DNA from: Candidatus Iainarchaeum sp.
GTDB taxonomy: Archaea; Iainarchaeota; Iainarchaeia; JAADDC01
DNA length: 9,615 nucleotides
Direction of reading: 5' to 3'
NCBI GenBank assembly: GCA_015520865.1
Contig: WAPE01000024.1
Span: 1-9,615 of the forward strand
The stretch's first letter is position 1; each line of letters starts with the position of its first letter. A program made the position numbers and the translations under genes. This document shows, piece after piece, positions 4,712 to 9,615 of the stretch. A model generated the notes under the pieces. It saw only the letters and a list, made by a program, of their open reading frames with translations. It did no database searches and was not told where the DNA came from.

Positions 4712-7117
4712 CTAGGCCCTGAGAAGAAGACTTGTTATGTAGAAAATTCCCGTGAGGGAGAGGACCAGGATCCAGTCTTCCGGGGTAGGCGGTTGAACGG
4801 CGAAGAAGGAGTTCGTAGGCGTATATAGGACGAGGAGTAGAAGCAATATCGATCCAAGAACAGAGAGAAAAAGCCAGGGGTTGTTGGATAGTCTCCCCTT
4901 CCTTACAGTTCGAATTCTTGCGAATTCAAAGAGGACGAAGGCTGTTAGGGTCGTCCCCCAGGCGGTTTTTAGACCGTTATCAAGTCCGATAAAGAAGCTA
5001 AGTATTGCTAACAATCCTAGGATACTTCCAAGTACCCCTATCCCAAGGATTGTCTCCCTCCGGTCTATAAGTGGTTCATCCTTCTTACGGGGCGGCCTCT
5101 TCATTATGTCTGGCTCTGGCGGATCTACAGCTAAAGCGATCGCCGGTAGACCATCTGTGAAGATGTTCAAGAGCAGAAGGTGAACAGGTTTTAGGAGGAT
5201 CCAACCGAGGAGAGAACCAAGAAAGATTCCTACGACCTCCCCTGCATTGGCTGATAGCATATAAAGGATGAACTTCCGTATGTTGTCTACGATTCGCCTA
5301 CCTTCCCTTATCGCATCAATAATGACACCGTAGTTGTTTTTTAGGAGGATGATATCTGCAGCTTCCTTGGCCACGTCAGTCCCACTTCCTAGGGCTATGC
5401 CGACGTCGGCTGCTTCAAGGGCCGGAGCATCGTTTACCCCATCGCCTGTCATAACCACAACGTGTCCCTTCTTCTTGAGCAGCTCCACGATCCTCAACTT
5501 GTGTCGAGGCTCTACCCTGGCAAAGATGGCCACGTTTTCGAGCTTTTCTAGAAGTTCACCCTCCGGTAGCCGATCCAGCTCCTCTCCGGTTATAACATCC
5601 CCTTCTATACCGACGAGTTTACCTATGGCGACGGCGGTTTCCTTATGATCTCCCGTTATGAGAATCGTCCTAATACCGGCTTGCTTCGCTGTTTCTATGG
5701 CTTCTTTAACCCCTTCTCGTGGTGGATCGAGGAAACCGACGAGACCAGCGAATCTATAGGGTGGCTCTTCGGGTCTTCCGTCGTCCTCCTTGTAGGCAAG
5801 TCCTATTACCCTTAGCCCCCCTCTTGCCATCTTAGAAGCCATCTCAAGGACTTTTTCTTCTTGAACGAGTTCAGCTATCTTCTCTGGTGCCCCCTTTGTC
5901 AGGATATAACGCTTTCCATCGATTTCCACGATAACCGTCATGAGCTTCCTTTCGGAGGAAAACGGTATCTCATCTATCCTCTTACACTCGATAGTTCCAC
6001 TCCATTCCTTTAGAGCCAGCTCCAGCGGATCCCCTACTCCAGATGAGGGGTCAGCGTTGTTGCAACAACTACCTACGATTTTCATCCATCGTTCATCTCC
6101 CCAGACTTCAACAACCCTTAGCTTGTTTTCCGTTATCGTTCCCGTTTTGTCTGTACATATTACGTCTACCTTGCCAAGGGTCTCAACGCTTTTTAATCTT
6201 CTAACGAGGGCTTTCTTCTTGGCCATCTCCCATAGCCCCATCGACAGGGCCAGCGTCATCACAACGGGCAAGCCATCAGGAACAGCTGCTACTGCCAGAG
6301 AAATGGCTATTAGCGCCGCATCGACGAGGTTAGTACCTTCTATACCGTAGATGAGAAAAACTAGGAGGGAAATACCCAAAGTAACCTTTCCTATGAGCTT
6401 TGCAAGCTCGTTAACTTCCCGATCGAACAGATCTTGTTCTTCTCTTCCTAGGGTTGCTGCTATCCTGCCGAGCTCTGTACTCTTTCCGGTAGCATAAACG
6501 ACGGCGACCGCCCTACCTCGGAGAACCTTTGTTCCCTCGTAAACGACGTTCTTTCTCTCAAAGACGCTGCCCTCCCCTACCCACGATGGATCCTTCTCTA
6601 CCGGGAAAGACTCGCCCGTTAAGATGGACTCATCTACGAGTAGGTTTTCAGCCCTTATCAGTCTTGCATCGGCCGGAACAACATCTCCCTCTTCCAGAAT
6701 TATGATATCACCGGGGACGAGGTCTTCTGGGTCAATTACCTCGATTCTTCCTTCCCTTACGACTTTGCTTTTTGATTTCAATAACCCCCTCAGCTTCTCC
6801 ATCGTTTTCTCGGCTTTGTACTCTTGAAAGAACCCAATAACACCGTTGAGAAGTAAGAGGGAGATGATCAGGATAGCGTCGGTCGTTTCACCGACGAGTA
6901 GAGCAATGATAGCTGCAACTAGTAGTATGAGGATGAGAGGGCTCGCAAACTGGTTGAGGAGTATTTTCCAGGTTGAGATAGATCGTTTCTTCTCTAAGGT
7001 ATTTTTTCCGTACTTTTCCAGTCTCCTCTTTGCTTCTTCTTCGCTTAAACCCATTTCCGGATCGGTTTTCAGGCTTCTAATTACTTCTTCTACACCCAAC
7101 GCCCAAGCCTTTATCAT
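4712..7117 (-). CDS. P2-type (SERCA-like) cation-transporting ATPase, probably Ca2+
   Basis: This 801-aa protein is an ATP-driven cation pump of the cell membrane. An N-terminal cation-ATPase domain (GLSEEEAKRRLEKYGKN, 23-39) precedes helices 1-2. The actuator domain has TGES at 167-170. The phosphorylated aspartate is D323 in DKTGT. The nucleotide domain has GDPLELALKEW (362-372) and KGAPE (408-412) and is shorter than in SERCA. The hinge TGDGVNDAP is at 557-565. About ten helices are expected. By alignment from memory to SERCA, the ion-site residues N768, E771, N796, T799, D800 and E908 correspond to N624, E627, N651, T654, D655 and E731, while SERCA E309 is replaced by D281 (PDGLP instead of PEGLP). 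This set favours Ca2+, but Na+ or Mn2+ cannot be excluded. The start is ATG with a TATA-like box about 29 bp upstream; it is divergent from TYW1. Confidence 0.92.
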   Translation of the reverse strand: MIKAWALGVEEVIRSLKTDPEMGLSEEEAKRRLEKYGKNTLEKKRSISTWKILLNQFASPLILILLVAAIIALLVGETTDAILIISLLLLNGVIGFFQEYKAEKTMEKLRGLLKSKSKVVREGRIEVIDPEDLVPGDIIILEEGDVVPADARLIRAENLLVDESILTGESFPVEKDPSWVGEGSVFERKNVVYEGTKVLRGRAVAVVYATGKSTELGRIAATLGREEQDLFDREVNELAKLIGKVTLGISLLVFLIYGIEGTNLVDAALIAISLAVAAVPDGLPVVMTLALSMGLWEMAKKKALVRRLKSVETLGKVDVICTDKTGTITENKLRVVEVWGDERWMKIVGSCCNNADPSSGVGDPLELALKEWSGTIECKRIDEIPFSSERKLMTVIVEIDGKRYILTKGAPEKIAELVQEEKVLEMASKMARGGLRVIGLAYKEDDGRPEEPPYRFAGLVGFLDPPREGVKEAIETAKQAGIRTILITGDHKETAVAIGKLVGIEGDVITGEELDRLPEGELLEKLENVAIFARVEPRHKLRIVELLKKKGHVVVMTGDGVNDAPALEAADVGIALGSGTDVAKEAADIILLKNNYGVIIDAIREGRRIVDNIRKFILYMLSANAGEVVGIFLGSLLGWILLKPVHLLLLNIFTDGLPAIALAVDPPEPDIMKRPPRKKDEPLIDRRETILGIGVLGSILGLLAILSFFIGLDNGLKTAWGTTLTAFVLFEFARIRTVRKGRLSNNPWLFLSVLGSILLLLLVLYTPTNSFFAVQPPTPEDWILVLSLTGIFYITSLLLRA

Positions 7118-7152
7118 CTCTCTTCAAAAATGTTCCCTGACGCTTTAATTGT
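7118..7152. promoter_or_regulatory. 35-bp divergent promoter region between the cation ATPase and TYW1
   Basis: Leftward, AATTAAAG (7150-7143) is centred about 29 bp upstream of the ATPase ATG. Rightward, TTCAAAAA (7123-7130) is centred about 26 bp before the first TYW1 GTG at 7153; it is a weaker match. Neither start codon has a Shine-Dalgarno motif. Each core promoter therefore sits over the other gene's likely transcription start, so the two polymerases may compete. Confidence 0.45.
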
Positions 7153-8145
7153 GTGGTGGTGAGGCTGCCGAAGTTTCTGGAGGATCAGCTGAAAAATGCC
7201 GGCTACGGGGTGTATAACCATTCGGCTGTAGAGGTATGTGGATGGACGAAGAAGGCCATCCGAGGCGAAGGAACCTGCTACAAGAACAGGTTCTACGGGA
7301 TTGACACCCATCGCTGCATGCAGATTACCCAGGCCGTTGCGTGGTGCACGAACCGTTGTGTTTACTGCTGGAGGCCGATGGAGTTCTTTCTCGGTACAAA
7401 GCTCGAAGGAGACCTTGATTCTCCTGAGGTTACTTTAGAGAAGCTCAAGGAGCTGCGGAAGAAGCTCCTTTCTGGCTTTGGAGGAGACCCGAAGGTGGAT
7501 AAAAAGATCTACGAGGAGGCCCTCGAGCCAAGCCATGTAACGTTTTCCCTCATGGGGGAGCCCCTCCTCTATCCCTACGTCCCAGAATCGATCGAATACA
7601 TAAAGAAGAACTGGCCCCAAGTAAGGTCGATCTTTGTGGTAACCAACGGAATGATTCCCGAAGAGGTAGAGCGAATGATAAAGGAGAACAAGCTTCCGAC
7701 CCAGATCTACGTTTCATTTACCGCCCCCGATAGGGAAACCTACCGGAAAGTGAGCCGACCGGTGCTCCCGGACTACTGGGATAGGTTCCTGAGGACGCTA
7801 GACATCCTGCACGACGCTCCTGTAAGAAAGGTGGCAAGAATCACCCTCATCCGTGGCTGGAACGACTTTGGTCATAGAGGTTATGCCGAGCTAATCGAGC
7901 GCATGAACCCCCACTTTGTGGAGGTGAAGGCTTACATGTACATAGGTGCCTCCCGCAAGCGCCTCACGGAGTGGAACATGCCTGATCACGAGTACGTCAA
8001 AAGATTTGCAATAGAGCTCCTAGAATACCTTCCCGGCTACGAGTACATGGATGAGTTTGAACCTTCTCGCGTCGTCGTCCTAAAGAATAGAAGAAAGGGC
8101 ATGGATATCGATCCCATCATCCGGAGCGTTGAGCCAAATGTTTGA
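7153..8145 (+). CDS. taw1: S-adenosylmethionine-dependent 4-demethylwyosine synthase (TYW1)
   Basis: This 330-aa radical SAM enzyme makes the tricyclic imidazopurine 4-demethylwyosine from N1-methylguanosine at position 37 of tRNA-Phe, using pyruvate as the two-carbon donor. The radical SAM cluster ligands are C65, C69 and C72 (CTNRCVYC). C29, C42 and C55 match the ligands of the second iron-sulfur cluster, all offset by exactly three residues from those reported for the Methanocaldococcus jannaschii enzyme. K44, two residues after C42, is at the position reported to engage pyruvate (from memory). SLMGEPLLYP (132-141) contains the GEP motif. No flavodoxin domain is present, as expected for archaea. 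Three consecutive GTG codons (7153, 7156, 7159) are possible starts; 7153 best fits the promoter spacing. Its stop directly abuts that of the convergent membrane-protein gene. Confidence 0.95.
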   Translation: MVVRLPKFLEDQLKNAGYGVYNHSAVEVCGWTKKAIRGEGTCYKNRFYGIDTHRCMQITQAVAWCTNRCVYCWRPMEFFLGTKLEGDLDSPEVTLEKLKELRKKLLSGFGGDPKVDKKIYEEALEPSHVTFSLMGEPLLYPYVPESIEYIKKNWPQVRSIFVVTNGMIPEEVERMIKENKLPTQIYVSFTAPDRETYRKVSRPVLPDYWDRFLRTLDILHDAPVRKVARITLIRGWNDFGHRGYAELIERMNPHFVEVKAYMYIGASRKRLTEWNMPDHEYVKRFAIELLEYLPGYEYMDEFEPSRVVVLKNRRKGMDIDPIIRSVEPNV

Positions 8146-8745
8146 CTAGCGTACCCTTGTTTTTGCTAGGTAGTAGGCTGTAAGAGAGTAAACAGGGTAG
8201 TAGAGGAAGAGCAGTGCCAGTATACCGATGCCGATGAGTATTGGGTGAATGAAGAGCGACACGACCGCTAAGAACCCTAATAGGAAGAACCAGTTGAGTC
8301 CCACGTAGGTTGCTACCGCCTTCTTGGAAAGCTTGGCTACCTTTGCCATACCATCTTCTATCCCAAGCTCTGCGACGATGGGAACCGCTAGGTAACCAAA
8401 GGAGACGACGAGAAGGAGGAAGAGGAAGTTTATAGGGTAGGGCATGAGGATGGAGAGGATCAAGAAGAGGGTGAAAACCGAAAAGGCTAGTACGAACCTG
8501 GCAAGAACTAAGGAAGAGTCCTCGAAGGTGTAAGGCTCGATTACTGCTCTAGTAGCCACGTAGATGCCTCCGAGGAGGAAGGAGTTCACGAGGAATATGA
8601 CGACCCAGTCCTTTCCGAGGAGTTGATATCCAAACCAAAAGAGGATCCCGGCCACTACGACGGATAGGAGGACACCAAGGGAGATAGCGTAGAAGTTCTT
8701 CCGGAAGTCTTCCCAGGCCTTGTAGACGATCTTATCGGTATCCAT
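8146..8745 (-). CDS. Six-helix integral membrane protein, unknown function
   Basis: This 199-aa, very hydrophobic protein has predicted helices at about residues 19-41, 46-66, 79-101, 104-124, 148-165 and 167-187. A hydrophilic loop between helices 4 and 5 carries ELGIEDGMAKVAKLSKKA, and a tyrosine/proline segment (LLFLYYPVYSLTAYYLAK) ends the last helix. The loop-plus-helix pattern recalls the broad group of archaeal membrane proteins related to DUF4013 or the membrane domain of glycerophosphodiesterases, but the match is by style only. No catalytic residues are recognisable. It starts at ATG 8745, 14 bp after the methyltransferase gene; a TATA-like box inside the end of that gene suggests it can be transcribed alone. 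The convergent TYW1 gene ends with no spacer. Confidence 0.7.
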   Translation of the reverse strand: MDTDKIVYKAWEDFRKNFYAISLGVLLSVVVAGILFWFGYQLLGKDWVVIFLVNSFLLGGIYVATRAVIEPYTFEDSSLVLARFVLAFSVFTLFLILSILMPYPINFLFLLLVVSFGYLAVPIVAELGIEDGMAKVAKLSKKAVATYVGLNWFFLLGFLAVVSLFIHPILIGIGILALLFLYYPVYSLTAYYLAKTRVR

Positions 8746-8759
8746 GGTAGAACTATGAT

Positions 8760-9590
8760 TTACTCCTTTTTAAGCAATACGATACTCTCCCGAACCTTTC
8801 CTATCTTCTTCGTCCGCTTCTTCGTTGCCCAGAGGGTTCTCGCTACCACGATCTTCTTCACCCTAAAACCCACTTCTTCCGCCATCTTCGCCGTTTCGAT
8901 ATCTGCCTCGAAGATGATTCCCAACTCTCTTATGTAGCTGCCTGCAATGACGATGGCTACGTTTCCACCGGGCTTTAGAACCCTGTACATTTCTTCTATC
9001 GCCCTTCTTAGATCCTCCCTGTAGAGGTCAAGGGTGTGGAGGTAGCCCCTATCTAGGAGCTTCAATCCCACGAAGGACCGCATCGACGTGGGTTTTCTTC
9101 CTGGGAAGAAGAGCCCCTCTTCGATCCTGTAGACCTGGGCATACTCTATCTTGTTCATATAGGGAGGAGAAGTGATGATCGCATCAAAGGATTCGTCATC
9201 GAAGGGAAGGTTTCTTGCATCGGCTTCTAGTATCTCAGAGGGCGCCTTGCCGCTGGGATGGATGTCAAGATCAACGTAGATCTTCTTTAGCTCCCTTCTA
9301 AAGCTATTTTCTATAGGTGGAACGGGTCTTTTTACGATTTTTATGACTGCTCCGTCCTTGAATGCGAAGGAAGACCTCAAGGAGGCATTCATAAGGGCAA
9401 GGGTGAGCAGATCTTTAACCTTTTTGTCATCCACCTCGTCCCATATCTTCTCCCGCAACCAGAGGATCTTTCCAAGGGTTTTTGGTAAAAACGCTCGCCG
9501 AATGAGAGGATCCTTTACGCTTTCAACGGAGTAGGGTTGTGGTTTCAGCTTCATCGCCCACTCTATCCATCTTTTCGTTTCTTCTATATC
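8760..9590 (-). CDS. DNA-methyltransferase-like SAM enzyme (TSPPY motif), 5' end missing
   Basis: The frame gives 276 genuine residues and is cut at the contig end. In this numbering, residues 122-130 (EADARNLPF) form the SAM-side acidic motif and residues 140-144 (TSPPY) the catalytic motif IV of amino-methyltransferases acting on N4-cytosine or N6-adenine. The tail MNKIEYAQVYRIEE after it is typical of orphan archaeal and bacterial DNA methylases. LKPGG (205-209) starts the usual late beta-strand region. The glycine-rich SAM motif I (DPFxGSGT type) is expected N-terminal to this fragment, before a helical insert, so it was probably lost with the missing 5' end. An RNA or protein target cannot be excluded. 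No restriction enzyme is in view. The GTG at 9605-9603 is not a real start: it and the following four codons (MYKRQ) are sequencing adapter. Confidence 0.75.
   Translation of the reverse strand, partial: DIEETKRWIEWAMKLKPQPYSVESVKDPLIRRAFLPKTLGKILWLREKIWDEVDDKKVKDLLTLALMNASLRSSFAFKDGAVIKIVKRPVPPIENSFRRELKKIYVDLDIHPSGKAPSEILEADARNLPFDDESFDAIITSPPYMNKIEYAQVYRIEEGLFFPGRKPTSMRSFVGLKLLDRGYLHTLDLYREDLRRAIEEMYRVLKPGGNVAIVIAGSYIRELGIIFEADIETAKMAEEVGFRVKKIVVARTLWATKKRTKKIGKVRESIVLLKKE
8767..8774 (-). promoter_or_regulatory. TATA-like box for the six-helix membrane protein gene
   Basis: On the minus strand the sequence reads GCTTAAAAAGG (8775 down to 8765), centred 26 bp upstream of the ATG at 8745. 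It lies within the last codons of the methyltransferase gene. No Shine-Dalgarno motif precedes the ATG, so a leaderless transcript is likely. Confidence 0.5.
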
Positions 9591-9615
9591 CTGTCTCTTA
9601 TACACATCTCCGAGC
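9591..9615. other. Nextera (Tn5 mosaic end) adapter left at the contig end
   Basis: The last 25 bases are the 19-bp transposase mosaic end CTGTCTCTTATACACATCT followed by CCGAGC, which continues the Nextera read-2 adapter. This is library sequence, not genome. In the minus direction it encodes the familiar spurious N-terminus MYKRQ in frame with the methyltransferase. Confidence 0.97.

Noticed and set aside
5940..6350. Plus-strand open frame of 136 codons inside the ATPase gene
   Set aside because: It is antisense to the phosphorylation and ion-site region of a strongly conserved ATPase and has a serine/proline-rich shadow composition.
1..9615. CRISPR arrays, tRNA or rRNA genes, insertion sequences
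   Set aside because: No regularly spaced repeats, tRNA-like cloverleaf arms, rRNA stretches, terminal inverted repeats or transposase motifs were seen; nearly all bases are in the listed genes.

Overview
This window comes from an archaeon. The evidence is a geranylgeranyl-reductase-type flavoenzyme (archaeal lipid saturation), a stand-alone TYW1 without a flavodoxin domain (the archaeal form of the wyosine enzyme), archaellin/pilin-like surface proteins with N-terminal membrane helices, TATA-like boxes about 26 bp upstream of start codons, and frequent GTG starts. The lineage cannot be fixed from the sequence: a DPANN or early-branching euryarchaeal group is plausible but unproven. The window is the end of an assembled contig, because its last 25 bases are Nextera sequencing adapter.

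Layout. Bases 1-647 (+) hold the C-terminal part of a geranylgeranyl reductase. Bases 685-4342 (+) hold four consecutive surface-protein genes, each with one N-terminal membrane helix followed by a beta-rich ectodomain. Two are short (151 and 135 aa) and two are long (485 and 440 aa); the long ones carry an added DUF2341 domain and a C-terminal LamG or LamG-like domain. Sequence motifs sort them into two pairs, each with one short and one long member. Bases 4339-7117 (-) hold a small six-cysteine membrane-anchored protein and a P2-type, SERCA-like cation ATPase. A 35-bp divergent promoter region separates the ATPase from TYW1 (7153-8145, +). Bases 8146-9590 (-) hold a six-helix membrane protein and, upstream of it, a methyltransferase with a TSPPY motif whose 5' end is lost at the contig end.

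How it fits together. The four surface genes look like one cassette: gene 1 has its own promoter, and genes 2-4 have a second promoter placed over the stop codon of gene 1. Genes 2, 3 and 4 are linked by 4-base start/stop overlaps with Shine-Dalgarno motifs, whereas genes at the head of transcripts lack such motifs and appear leaderless. The likely product is a glycosylated surface filament or adhesin set, though no assembly ATPase, platform protein or prepilin peptidase is in view. The remaining genes are housekeeping or unassigned (lipid saturation, tRNA modification, cation transport, nucleic-acid methylation) and show no obvious functional link to the cassette. There is no gene-free stretch above 300 bases; the longest spacer is under 40 bp.
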